From: Hoplostethus atlanticus
Lineage: Eukaryota; Chordata; Actinopteri; Trachichthyiformes; Trachichthyidae
NCBI GenBank assembly: GCA_034670405.1
Contig: JAXDDX010000014.1
Coordinates: forward strand, 2,351,001-2,415,000
DNA length: 64,000 nt
Direction: 5' to 3'
The position numbers and the translations under genes are program-made. The notes under the pieces were generated by a model. The model saw only the letters and a list, made by a program, of their open reading frames with translations. It was not told the origin of the DNA and searched no databases. This document shows positions 10,225 to 21,395 of this stretch, piece by piece; positions within the stretch are counted from its first letter, which is position 1; each line of letters opens with the position of its first letter.

Positions 10225-10680
10225 CTTGTCAGCAGTGGCGGCTGGTGCATTTTTCTCCAGGGGGGGCTATACCAAAAATCAAACAAACATGTACTAAGGT
10301 ATCATCAGTGTATTTAAATAAATGAAAAGGCATTTATTTGTATTTGCTGAGCTGAATGAACATTTGTTGTAATGAAACGTGCTTAAGGTAAGTTAAGGTA
10401 CTTCAATTAATGCAAATTCTTTATAATAATTATCTTTTATACTACAATATGTAATGGTGAAAGACTAAAGTAACCGAAAAGTGCCTCGATAAGTGCAACA
10501 GAAATCTGACAACACAAAACCCTGAGACAATGGCAGAAAATTATGAACACAATAAGACCTAATAGAAAATAACATTTAAGAAAAAAATAAATTAATATGG
10601 TATTACATTTGAAATACCCAGTGCCATCAAAACGCTGAGTGAACTGGCTCAAAGCCATATGACTTTGCCACCTTGTGGCT

Positions 10681-10881
10681 TCAACTTTTTGTACATAAAT
10701 TTTGCCCTTCTCTCCTTGAGAGATGCAGATTTCTCAATGACTCTATGGCGCCACAGAACTTGACACAGTTTATTGTTTTAGACAGGATGTGCCTCTTTTT
10801 GTCAACCTCTTCATTATGCTCACGGATCCCTGTCCTGTAGCCTTCATCAAGCTGAGCAGCTATGTTTACTTTCCCAAACAT
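10681..10881 (-). pseudogene. hAT transposase, second N-terminal block
   Basis: Continues the transposase after a frame change: GKVNIAAQLDEGYRTGIREH, then NEEVDKKRHILSKTINCVKF, then CGA. This is the helical segment between the zinc finger and the catalytic RNase H-like fold in hAT proteins of this type (the family usually continues with an L-x-GHDE box). After CGA the sequence leaves the family pattern, which marks the internal deletion that removed the catalytic domain. Confidence 0.75.
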
Positions 10882-11104
10882 TTGCTTTTGATTTTTCTGA
10901 TATGTGGTTTAAATCATTCAAACCTGTCTGAATCCATGCTGGGTCTGAGACCTGTCGTTTGAAAAGGATGCAGGGAAAGCAAAATAAAGCATTGGTGTCA
11001 CTACATACAGTTAGCCAAGCCTTCCTACTAAACCAGCTCCTTGAAAACGACTGAGTATATTGTCTCATTCTGGCACATTTTATGTCAGATGTACCACGAG
11101 CCAC
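10847..11104 (-). pseudogene. hAT transposase N-terminal fragment (zinc-finger part)
   Basis: The frame reads SFSRSWFSRKAWLTVCSDTN, then ALFCFPCILFK, then DPAWIQTGLNDLNHISEK. This is the TTF/ZMYM1-like N-terminal zinc-binding block common in animal hAT transposases (two Cys in CFPC after a hydrophobic stretch, then a W-x-x-x-G-x-x-D-L segment). The frame has a GTG at 11104 and stays open a little further upstream. It ends in a stop at 10847, where the next block continues in another frame at 10881, showing a small deletion. The protein would bind the element ends. Confidence 0.75.
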
Positions 11105-11170
11105 TCGCTCTCTGCTGCCAACCAGTGGTTGGTGGTGTGTAAATCAGCAGCATTCAGATTAATGCTGTTT

Positions 11171-11240
11171 GTACATGCGCAGTTCGTTGGTGGGGCAAGC
11201 TCCTATCTCTTGTATTGAGAGGAGCGAACTGCGCATGTAC
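11171..11240. promoter_or_regulatory. Perfect 16-bp inverted repeat with NRF1-like sites
   Basis: GTACATGCGCAGTTCG at 11171-11186 is perfectly complementary to 11225-11240, across a 38-bp spacer that is itself partly self-complementary (CTCCT...GAGGAG). Each arm contains TGCGCATG or its complement, close to the NRF1 consensus. It lies just upstream of the minus-strand transposase, where a promoter would be. Regulatory function is inferred. Confidence 0.5.
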
Positions 11241-11509
11241 GACTTATAACGAGAGTCAATGGGCAAAGATTTTTGCGCCCCAGGCCGGAAATACGTGACC
11301 TAGCAGTAACTTTAGACAACGTAGAACAATTTTAATCTACATTTTATTGCAGATTTATACATTCTACTCACTAACTATATAATATTTACCTCGCTCATTT
11401 AAAAAAAAGAAAGTAATTTTTAAAGTCTTATTCAATGAAGTCTAGGATGTGGGGAGTGGTGGGGCGGCGCCCTAGCGCCCTCTATTGGCCAGCCGCCACT
11501 GCTTGTCAG

Positions 11510-14500
11510 TACATTACCTAGCCATCCAGATTGAAAGTTTTGCAAAAAAAAAATTCCAACAGCCAAACACATTATTTGCATATGTTTTTTCATGTAGAGA
11601 GATCTTAAAACTTAGACACCACTGGTTGGAAACTGTGACAAGAATAAAGTTTGATAGAGGGAATTTGCTGCATCAGCTTTCTCTGTTATTTGCATCTATG
11701 TTTGTTTAAATTTCAACTGCCTCACTCGTTTGCTTGTTTTGTTCCTGCCCCTCATTTTGTTCCGGAGCTGCATGGCCACCAGAGGAGGTGCAAGTTGACA
11801 AATGAGGGAAGAAGACACAGCATGAGGTCACGGCGAGGTAGTGAGCTCCCTCTCGCTGGGTAAATAAATAAGCCATGGTGCTGTCGGCGGTGCCGAATAT
11901 TCATCACGATAATAGCCACCTTGGGGTTAGTTAAATGTTCCAAGGAAACATCAAGGTCATGTGGGCCCCAATAACATAATAAACTTCAAAAAATGGCTGA
12001 TTTGCGTCTCCATCGTGTTCTAAAACAGACCTGAAGCAGTAATGCAGGCTTATTGAGGAAACACAATGAATGAGACATTATGTTGTTTGAATAAGCTGAA
12101 ATGTATTAAGATCTTTCCTCAGCTGCATCTCATTGTCATTTATCTATGTATTAAGTACATTCAAGTAATTTGTGAGAAAAGTGTGATTTTGTTTTTGAAA
12201 ATTATAAGTTACTATATTACATGTAGATCAGAGTATGTTTGATTATGGTCCCTAACAGTGTTGACAATCACTGATCCTATCACTACAATATCATGCATGA
12301 GCACATAATAATGACAGAGACAGACTCTCTTAAGATCTGAGAATTCATCTGGGATTCATCCCTGACCTTATTGCTGTTGTCACACAACCTGTTATCAATC
12401 AAAGCACTTGAAAGAACATTACATCTCCCTAGTGGCATGTCCAGGACATGGGGTGGCCAAGAAGGCCAGAGACTCATTTTGGGGTGGCCATGGCATGTTG
12501 GAGGTATACAAATGACTAAGATAGTATCCACTTAGCTTCTTCTAAAATATTTCAAAAGGCATATTACCTACCATAAACATGGTCTCGGTGATGCTAGGTA
12601 ACACTATGGCCAATGACTATTTACGTACATAGAACACATCTCTAAAGTTACACTGGGATTGCTTTCCTCTTATGTTTTTGATCTGACTAGAAACTCTTAA
12701 GTGATAAATAATACAAAATGGCACTATAAATAACATGTAAAAGTGTAAAAATGTCCTTAGATGAACATTGTTTTTCTGTCTGAGCATAATCCAAAACCCA
12801 GGGGGAAAAATAATACTGTTACTGCATTTCTGGTGTAACCCTTGTGGTGGCTAATCCCCAATGCCACCATCTGGACCGACCGATACATCAACCATTGCTA
12901 CGATTCATTGTGTTCGTTGGGACTGTTCAGCTACCAACATATATTTGCAACCAATTAAGATAGAATCATGACACAGAACTATAATAAAAAACAAGGACTA
13001 AAGACTAAACCAGGAATAAAGAAGAACAAGTCAGATGGACCAGAGTGTGAGCATTCATTTGACCGAAAAGGACCAAACGCTGTTAAACCACTGTTACGAA
13101 GCTAAGCAATAAGATAGAGCTCATTCTGTTGGGTAAGACTCAATACATGAAAGAAAGAAAATCTGTAACATTAATCCAGCTGGCTTCTTTTTGCCTACTG
13201 TTTTGATAATTAGTGTCACTTTTCTGAAAATGCACCAACAATTCCTTTTAGCATTTGATTTATCAATCAAAATGTACTATGAAAACTCTCTAAACATTAG
13301 CTAGTAAACCACATAACGAATTACCGTCTGTGTCATTGCCAAGGTTGAACGCGTTTGAAACTCAGGCTTCAAAAACCAAGGTATGGACTTCCCATCTGCT
13401 ACAATACAAATTGTGCTGCAGGCTTTAGAGTTTGTCTCCAATTAACAGTCACGTGCAATGGCTCTGATGTATCTGACTTGTCCTTCTTTATAGATTCGTT
13501 GGACAAAAAAAAATCCATGACTTTACTGAGGGGTAAAAGAGGGGTGCTACAATATAAGATCAAATTTTAAGTTTTAAAGGCCATGATTCCCACACAGATG
13601 GTTTGTGCAGCTTGACAACAACTCCAATAATTCATGATATTTTTAATAGATTGAATTTTAATGATGAGGCCTTGAGTTACACCAGCAAGGGCAGTTATTA
13701 ACGCCTCATGTAATTAGCTTGGTGGCGTCATGTTATGAATGCAGGTAATTGCATTGGACCACCTTTACCACCTTTTCTCTCTTAAATTTTCTAGAAGTGG
13801 AAATTCCATCATGACCTTTAACCCATGTGCATTATTCAGGTGAAGAGAATACCTAATATTTCTCTCACAGTATAGCCCAGGGCCCAGGTTTTTTAGCATG
13901 TGTTGAAACCTCTGCAAGGCTCTGGAGATTCTAGCCAGGGATTTATTACCCTTCACACACCCTTTTGGCTTCTTGAAAAATACCTCCCTTTGGAATAAAT
14001 GTTAAACACTAAGGCACTCATATTTTGTAAGGAAACTAAATTAACCTGCATACCCTAAAGCTCTCTTCTTCTACCTGACACTAAAAGCCAAAATATGCAT
14101 AAAGCATAATGTTAACTTCTATGAATTTGAAGGGAGGTGCTCTGTAGCTACCCACTCCACAGTACATGAGCCCACAGAATATTACTTTAGGGTTTGCTAC
14201 AATTAATGTTCAATACACAGCAATTACTACTTGGATATTCTAGAGGATTAGGAACTAATAGACTATACCACCAATGTTATAATCTGACTACTTGCTCTAC
14301 AGCTGTGTAGTAATATGCAAGATTCAAAATGGTACCAATTTTGTTTTACTTTTATTTATATTATTATAAATGCCATTTTACATTGTGCATTTGTTCACAC
14401 TAAATTTAAAAATGTATGAGTGGCATACTCTTGGGAAAGTGAAGTACCACAGAGCTGCTAGTCAGGCTTAAATAATGGATCCTTTACTGGTCCTTAAGCA

Positions 14501-14600
14501 TAAAGTCAAGTGGCTGTCTTGCACTGTCAAGGTTACAATACATCCGCCAAGCTCAGTTTTCTGCATCGTGCCATGTCAGGTTTGATTTACAGCTTTCTGC
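11510..14600. other. Unannotated stretch
   Basis: No gene or known transposon recognised. 11730-11980 is less AT-rich with CpG and could be conserved non-coding DNA. 12830-12900 has a GC-richer patch without coding signal. Confidence 0.45.
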
Positions 14601-17516
14601 CCGCCCCCCAACATGAAGCAGTCACATGACCTCCTCAATAAAGTGCAGATGTTAACTTGATATGGAAAAGACTGCCTGACAGACCCTGGGATTGTGTAGG
14701 TCCTTTTAATTTGGCTGCAATGACCTTTCCACCGCTTCTACTGTATAGAGAGACGGTCTAAGCAGCTACCTTGATTGTAAACTATTCAGGCTTGATATGA
14801 GGTATGACTGATCTGAATAGGTCAGGTTCAACATCACAGCCTGTGTGGCTGGAGTGTGGAGAAGATTCAAACCGGGAAGGGACATTATCAAAGTCTGGTT
14901 TAAGGTGGATTTTGGCTTTTTGGTTCCTCAGATTTACCTGAACATTTTAAAGTTGCAACAACTAAAACAAAAAAAAACATAATCAACCTATTTAGAAAAG
15001 AAAAATTATTAAACTCAACTAATGTATGTGAAATGCTTATTCAAAAAACGAGTCAAAACGAGTGTTCAGCAAGTAAAACATCAAAGCAACAGCAGCATGC
15101 AGCTGAAAATCTGGATGAGAAACCTGGTGTCCTGTTCACAGACGCAGTGGGTTGTGATTCTGGCAACACTTTTCATGGCCATTGAGGCCCATCCCTGCAG
15201 TTTTGCCTGAGGTGATTGTTTTGAGTAAAAGAGAAAGATGAATATGTTTCATTCCTACCACAGCACTCTGTTAAAATGTCTTAAAAAATGGATTTGCACA
15301 CGTACAGGCCGTCAAGCACCCACTGAATGCAATTAAGGATTTATATATTTATTTGTATACACTTGTGTATTTGTTTATATCTCATATATTTGCTCCGGTT
15401 TGTAACCATCTTTGATGCTGTCTCGGTGCTAAGCTGCTGATGGCTTTAATGAATGAATAAAACATCTCACGGAATGTTTGCTTCTGTGTTGTATTGTGTT
15501 TTCTTCTCCTTGGTTACTCAGAAAGGGAGTTCGGGGAGCAGCTATATTTACTGTATCTCTGATGTTTTGAAGTTATTGGTACACAAGCCTAGGGACAAAC
15601 ACAAAGCAATCCCATTTTTCATTCAGACAAGAACTTCTTGCTTGGCCTTTGTTCTTGGTTTATGAAATTCCCTGAGTGCTCAATTGCATTGAACGTCTTA
15701 GTTTACAGAACCAGTGTGACACCCTGAACCTAGTAATTGACTTTGATAACAAGCTAGAAGAGTCGTTTCATTTATTGATGTTGAATATTTATGTAGTGTT
15801 ATATGCTGAGCTCTTACTGCAAAATGCCGAGTGCCTGTTCAAATAAGGAGCAGGGTGCATAAAAATGGCAGCTTCCCAGATTGATGTTATTTGGTCCTCT
15901 TGACCCATCCCACAGTAACCCATTTCTGAAGTTTAAAGAGCAGATGTTGACATTTGGACACCACGGGGCAGGTGTGAATGAATACACAGTAAGGGGGCAG
16001 CCACACTGATCTGACATCATTTTTTGACAGGTAGATTTCTGTTGGTCATGGCCAGAAGTACAGTAAGAATCAAACATGGATGCCAAGAAGGCTTTGTTCG
16101 TAGTGGTGCTACTTCATAGAAAAAAAGAAGAAACAGATTTGTTCCTGTGAGTGGGTTCATGGCATTAACTTGCTGAGACCCCAGGGGAATATCATTGCCT
16201 GGTCCAAGAACTGCGACAGCAAGACCGCAAGAGGTTCCAGCAGTACTTTTAACTGACGTACAGTATAAATCAAATAAAAACCTGACCAGGCAAGCCCACA
16301 ATCATCCCAACATTATGCCAGGCTTACTCTGTTTTATCTTTGTTTTTGTAATCCTTTGATGATGAGTCATCCAACAACGGCATGTACCCTGCACACTGCA
16401 TTAATTATAGCCTCCTCCAAGGTATCTGTGTTGGCTGCCATTTTTCTCAAAACAAACCTAGGAACGCCAATTCGATTCTTATTGGCTAAACAGATGGGGA
16501 TGACTCTCTCCATCCAGAAAAACCTCAACTTGGCTGAAGATTGAAATCTGATGGAGACGACCTGATAGCGTCATCAGCCCTTTCCAGACAACAGACACCT
16601 CTCACATATAAATCACATACACAGACACAACAGGTCATTGGCCGCCCACTAATGATGTAAAATTGTAAAGCCAGAAGGTACTATGTACAGTATATCCACC
16701 TGGTTCATTGAGCACATCAACATTGTAGTAAAAGTATATACATGTAGCCAGTTTTAAGATCTGGGTTTTGTAATGAGACAGGAGCAGATGTGATATTTTG
16801 TTAAGACACAGAACATAATGCCAACATTTGAGAGGTAGGCTGTGAGCTATGTGAGAACATGAGCCCAAATAAACACGATGTACAGTCTGCACAATCAAAA
16901 GTGATTCTCAGGATTCTTTTGAAAAGGGATACCTTGATACCATTTTGAGGCTTTTATTTTTCCTCACAAGGCACTAGTCATATTGCGGGTAAAGATTCTG
17001 TATTGACACTTCAAACTGACTTGCTGAGCGTTGTATGCATTCCTCTAGCAGTCAGTACATCAGTCACATACAATCATCAGTACACCCAAGTTTCTGCTGA
17101 CTGCAAATGAATGTTGAGACTAAGAGAGATTTAATTTATTACTTAAGTGAAAAATGCCTCACAAGATACCGTGCCTCCCAACCGCAGCCTCGGCCTAACA
17201 TAATGCAGCAAGGAACAAAGGATTATTGTGCATAATGCCTGGTATTTTCTTTTTCACCTTTCTTTCACCTTTTTCACCTTTATTTGTTTGTTTTTGTTCA
17301 TCAATCTGAGCCAATGGAAACATTGCATTGGTAATGAAGACATTTTGACAATGGTAGATGAGGTAATGGTGTCCCTTTATGAGGGGCGCAAATGCATAGA
17401 ATAGATGTTTTCAAATGAATTGCTCTGTCTTGTAAGTCTGCCTAAAAATACCTGCCATCATCAAAAAACGTTCATTTTCATTTCATTTTCATTTCTCAAA
17501 CTCTCAAAAAATGTGG
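14601..17516. other. Unannotated stretch
   Basis: Only short frames. 16380-16550 gives a short minus-strand reading starting MAANTDTLEEAIINAV, faintly like the start of some transposase-associated proteins, but it stops after 24 codons and I do not call it. 17250-17282 has repeated TTTCACCTTT units. Confidence 0.45.
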
Positions 17517-17541
17517 TTGTGTGTGTGTGTGTGTGTGTGTG
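17517..17541. repeat. (GT)n microsatellite
   Basis: About 12 GT units. Typical fish dinucleotide repeat. Confidence 0.95.
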
Positions 17542-18290
17542 CGTCATTTTAACATCTTTGATATTCGTCAACTATTCATCTTCTCTAATTTCGTTTTCGT
17601 ATTGTTAAAGGTCAAAGAAAAGTATGGCCAGAATGAGTCATGGCCGTGTGCCAAGAAACACCAGCCTGGCACCACTGCATTTAACAATTTTATGAAAGAC
17701 AATTATTAAAAGCCAGATTGAATTATAAAGGATGAACAGACTATGCACAGCTGGTTACTGACTTCTGTCTCTCAAAAACAAGAAGTGGGTGTGGAGGCGA
17801 TGATGATTGAAGCAATGACAGAATTGAAAGCAGGCAAAATTAGATCACAGAACTAGAAGTGAGCTAGTGAGAGGTGCTTGTGTCTAAATCCTTTGAATTC
17901 ATAACAATGTGAGGCTGTTGCTTCCCTCTTCAGTGTGTGTGAGGCTGCTTATCTGTTGAATGTGAATTATCATATGTGATATCTGATGAGCTGATATTAT
18001 CTCAAGTGCTCCTATGGTGCAGTAGCCAGACAGCAAGGTGAGGTGGGAGTGTGTTGGGCAGAGCTGTAGATGTTAGTGAGAGTTAGTGAACGATATCCAA
18101 AGCTGTCTAAAACGATGTGAGGCTGCTGATTACCTGTCGAATTTGAATGATGCATGATATGAATTGGGCGGGAATGGCCTCCACTGGATTCAAGGGAGTA
18201 AGTCATAATATGCCTGTATTTTTGATGTGTAAAGTATTAATCTGTGAGATTTTCATTAAAAAAATGTCCCTCTGTCACTGATTTATATAT
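17542..18290. other. Unannotated stretch
   Basis: No recognisable gene. GTGAGGCTGCTGATTA-type words recur loosely at 17911, 17941 and 18118, which suggests an old imperfect duplication. Confidence 0.35.
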
Positions 18291-18381
18291 CAGTATTAAT
18301 GGTCATTCAATCTATACACAGTTGATGAAAGCCTTTACATTTGCTGTTCTGAACACCTGGAAGCGGGCAACGTTTTCCTGG
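18291..18381 (+). repeat. Short dispersed repeat, copy 2
   Basis: Partner of 7409-7503. Over the best 31 bp (18328-18358 against 7443-7473) I count 28 matches, and a looser match extends on both sides. It ends about 90 bp before the L2 element at 18473, so it is separate from it. Confidence 0.5.
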
Positions 18382-18472
18382 TTTTAAATGTTTTAATTTT
18401 TAAATATATAAGTTAAAGAGCAAGTTCAACAACAACCAGGGGCAAATGAGATCATATTGAATCTATGTTGAA

Positions 18473-19165
18473 TCCGGCCTTCACTCACCGACTCCGTGGC
18501 AGAGACCCTCATTCAAGCCTTCGTCACCTCCCGTCTGGACTATTGCAATGGAGTCTTATCCGGGGTCCCTAGCAAATCCCTGGATAGGCTCCAGAACGTT
18601 CAGAACTCTGCTGCCAGGGTTCTCACCCGCACCAAAGCCTGGCAGCACATCACCCCCACCCTCATCCACCTCCACTGGCTCCCAGTCAAGTACCACATCA
18701 CCTTTAAAATCCTGCTCCTCACCCACAGGTCCCTTCACGCCCTTGCTCCCCAGTACCTATCGGACCTTCTCCATACCTACACCTCTTCCTGAAATCTCCC
18801 TTCCTCTGACAAGGGACTGCTCACCACCCCTCACACCAGGTTTGGGGACTCTCGGGGACAGAGCCTTCAGCGTGACTGGCCCCACCCTCTGGAACTCGCT
18901 CCCTGTGGAGATCCGCAATGCTGGGTCCATCGAAGTGTTTAAACAGCGGCTGAAGACCTTCTTCTTCAGCCAGGCCTTCGGACCCAGCTGCTGAATTGTG
19001 GCCCTCTGCTTTTTTTGCCTTTTGTCCTTTGTTTGTCTTATTGTCTTCCTGCCTTTTAGCCTAGTTGTTATTTTCTCACCTTATCTAGTTCTTCTCTTTT
19101 CCATTGTTGAGTGCCTTGGGTACCATGAAAGGCGCTCTTAAATGACAGTTATTATTATTATTATT
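18473..19165 (+). mobile_element. L2-clade LINE, 5'-truncated 3' end
   Basis: The element opens abruptly inside the reverse transcriptase (RPSLTDSVAETLIQAF) and runs to a 3' untranslated region ending CCTTGGGTACCATGAAAGGC, then GCTCTTAAATGACAG and a TTA-trinucleotide tail (19149-19166). This is the classic CR1/L2 layout: short 3' UTR and microsatellite tail, with strong 5' truncation. Coding similarity is clear despite at least one frame change near 18790. It is the best preserved LINE in the window. No obvious target-site duplication was found. Confidence 0.9.
18475..18994 (+). pseudogene. L2 reverse transcriptase C-terminal region
   Basis: The first frame (to 18792) contains AFVTSRLDYCNGVLSGVPSK, LQNVQNSAARVLTRTK, HITPTLIHLHWLPV and KILLLTHRSLHALAPQYLSD, the thumb and conserved post-RT segment of L2 proteins. 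A second frame (about 18790-18994) continues with LGDRAFSVTGPTLWNSLPVE, then IRNAGSIEVFKQRLKTFFFS. This is the invariant C-terminal box (W-NSLP, then F+xxLK). The intact protein would prime reverse transcription at the target. Here the catalytic YADD and endonuclease are absent. Confidence 0.88.
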
Positions 19166-20974
19166 ATGTTGCAGTAGTTCATACGTATATTCATTAGGAG
19201 TATGGTTTCTATACTAGGTTCTCAGACAATTGAAATAAAGGGAGGGCAAATACATTTCACAGAACAGCTTATTACACTCATCCTGATGTTTGACAGGAAG
19301 GTTAGAGTTATGAGACCTCTGCTGGCATGTTTATATCTCTCCAACTTATTGATATTCAACAGTAGCACTGTTTCTTCGTATTGTTTTCTTGAGTCACAGT
19401 TAGTAACACTTAAAAGTGCAAACAAAAACACGAGAAATATCCAACATATGTAATGAATCAGGAATTGGTTGCAGGGATGAGGTCTATCTTGTAATATCAT
19501 ATCAAATTTCAGTAAACAGAAATGTAAAATACGTCTGTTATCTTCCTAATGTAAACTGTAAACAGGATAATAATCAACTATCCATAATGATGAGAGTCAC
19601 ATCCTTTTGAGCCTCTACGAGACACAGCCAAAGGATATGGTGTGGAAAAATTAGCATGTCACTGTTGTGGGAAGGGAGGGGGGGGACATAATTTAGGCAG
19701 TTGAATTGATTCATTTTTGAAAGATGACACTAGGCCCCTCAAGAGGAATGCAGCCCGGGAGTATAAGTGATATCTGCTCCATGGTTAATTCAGTGCGATT
19801 TTCCAAGCACAAGGTCACTCATTGTCAGTATCTGACACAGACCCATTCAGAAGAGTGAGATGAGCTCAGAGAGCTTTCTCATTCTCAGGCTGCTGCTCTC
19901 GACTCATAATTATCTGGATGGCGCAGGCCTGCGTGACATTGTCAAGGAATACAAAGCTGTGATCTCTGCCTGGTCCTTCTGTAATGAATTAATGCCAATG
20001 GCAGTGAAACAGTAATGCATCACAGAGACAGATAGATTTCATTTCAGAGTGTTATCAGCAGATCTATCATGAGAATGGTTCCAGCAACATTGACTATTTA
20101 GCCTGGAATGACCTTTACACCAGTCAGGTGTGTGTGTCTAGTGAATAGTCAACATTTCATTCAGACCCACAGTTGCACTGTCAAATTCCCTCAGACATGC
20201 TGAAAGGGCCTGACATTCATAGCATCTTGTTGACCTTACATCCCAAAGCTATAGACCAGAAGAGACTGAAAGCAAATTATGTTGTTTCTGCATAGCAAGC
20301 AAGTCTAGTTAAGTACTGACCTAGTCTGACCTACAGAAAGCGAACAATTGGCTTAGCCTCCTCACTGGTACTGCTGAATTTCAGCAATACCAATGAGACA
20401 CTTCTGGAATTCCCCTTCTTTTCTGCTTCCTTTGTGTTACTTTTTCAAACTCCCCCGCTGTAGTGCAACAACAACAACAGCAAGCTAGCTATAGAGGTAG
20501 TGATGAAATCACAACAATGGAAAACTTTAAAGAAGAATTGGATCTTTCAATACGGTAGGCCTGTGCACTTCATTCTGTGGAATTTAAAAAAATAAAAATA
20601 AATAAACAAACAAACAAGTGGTTAGCAATGCACATACCACCAACAAAATATTTCCCTCCTCCCTACTTTCACTGAGTCTTATTGTCTTATTAAGGTATTG
20701 CCGAGCGAGACTAGTACTGACCCTACCTAGCTACCTAATCTGGAGTCCAGATTTCCAACATCCTGTACTGCTCTGACTTAAAACAGCACAAGTTAGGAAC
20801 TATACTCTGAGCTAAAAAATGTTTTTCTGATGAGAGAATATCATAATGTACAAGAACACCAACCATTGTACATGCAGTATTTACATGGCTGTGTATGTAT
20901 GTGTGTCTTGAAATGTCTTCATTTAAAGTCTTAGCATGCCAAGATATGTCTTAAAACCTAGGCTGGTATAAACC
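19166..20974. other. Unannotated stretch, with a possible conserved element at 19740-20110
   Basis: No gene recognised. 19740-20110 has balanced composition, no repeats and several homeodomain- or SOX-like words (TAATTATCTGG, TGAATTAATGCC, ATGCATCA), the kind of sequence seen in conserved vertebrate enhancers. This is an impression only. Confidence 0.3.
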
Positions 20975-21395
20975 TGTATCAACACAGGAATTTTATAGTT
21001 AAACTTGTTGCAGCGAGCTCTAATGCAGTGGTCACAGAACTCACAGAACTCAGACTAGACGATTGTAGCCCTGATTTTCCACTCGCAGACAGAGAAAGCC
21101 CCACATCAGAGGCAAATTGGCATTTGCTCCCGTGAGCGACAACTGCTATGTGTGAACTGTTCAATGACATGATCCGAGAGACTCATTTTTGGAAGAAAAA
21201 CATCCATGGTCTTGCGTCATTTCCCGTGTCACTTCTTGCGTAATCAGGTTGATTATTTTCAGACAGACTTGTCAGGGATTCCTCCTGGTGACAGATCTTG
21301 TAATATGTGACCCCCTGTCACTGATGAGTCGTGTTGTGTGAACAGTACAGCGATCTGGCGACTTTTAAGTCGTGTAGTGTGTCCTTGGCATTAGG
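20975..21395 (-). mobile_element. Probable non-autonomous DNA transposon remnant
   Basis: Contains phrases typical of fish MITE families with GTGTGAACNGT motifs: GTGTGAACTGTTCA at about 21151 and GTGTGAACAGTACAGCGA at about 21337, plus CGACTTTTAAGTCGTGTAGT near 21359, which is self-complementary. The strand is arbitrary. I did not find clean terminal repeats or a target duplication, so the limits and superfamily are uncertain. Confidence 0.35.

Larger units (their letters stand above)
10233..11501 (-). mobile_element. hAT-superfamily element B, deletion derivative with transposase N-terminus
   Basis: Begins with the same CAGTGGCGGCTGG end as element A and finishes with its perfect complement. 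It is flanked by CTTGTCAG on both sides (10225-10232 and 11502-11509). Length is 1269 bp. The outer 122 bp (left) and about 190 bp (right) match element A, while the interior is different. On the minus strand it encodes the start of a hAT transposase in two overlapping frames (11104-10847 and 10881-10681). The catalytic core is missing, so it depends on an autonomous relative elsewhere. Upstream of the coding part is a 16-bp perfect inverted repeat (11171-11240). Confidence 0.92.

Noticed and set aside
16380-16550. MAANTDTLEEAIINAV minus-strand frame as a transposase-associated protein start
   Set aside because: Stops after 24 codons, and the resemblance is too weak.
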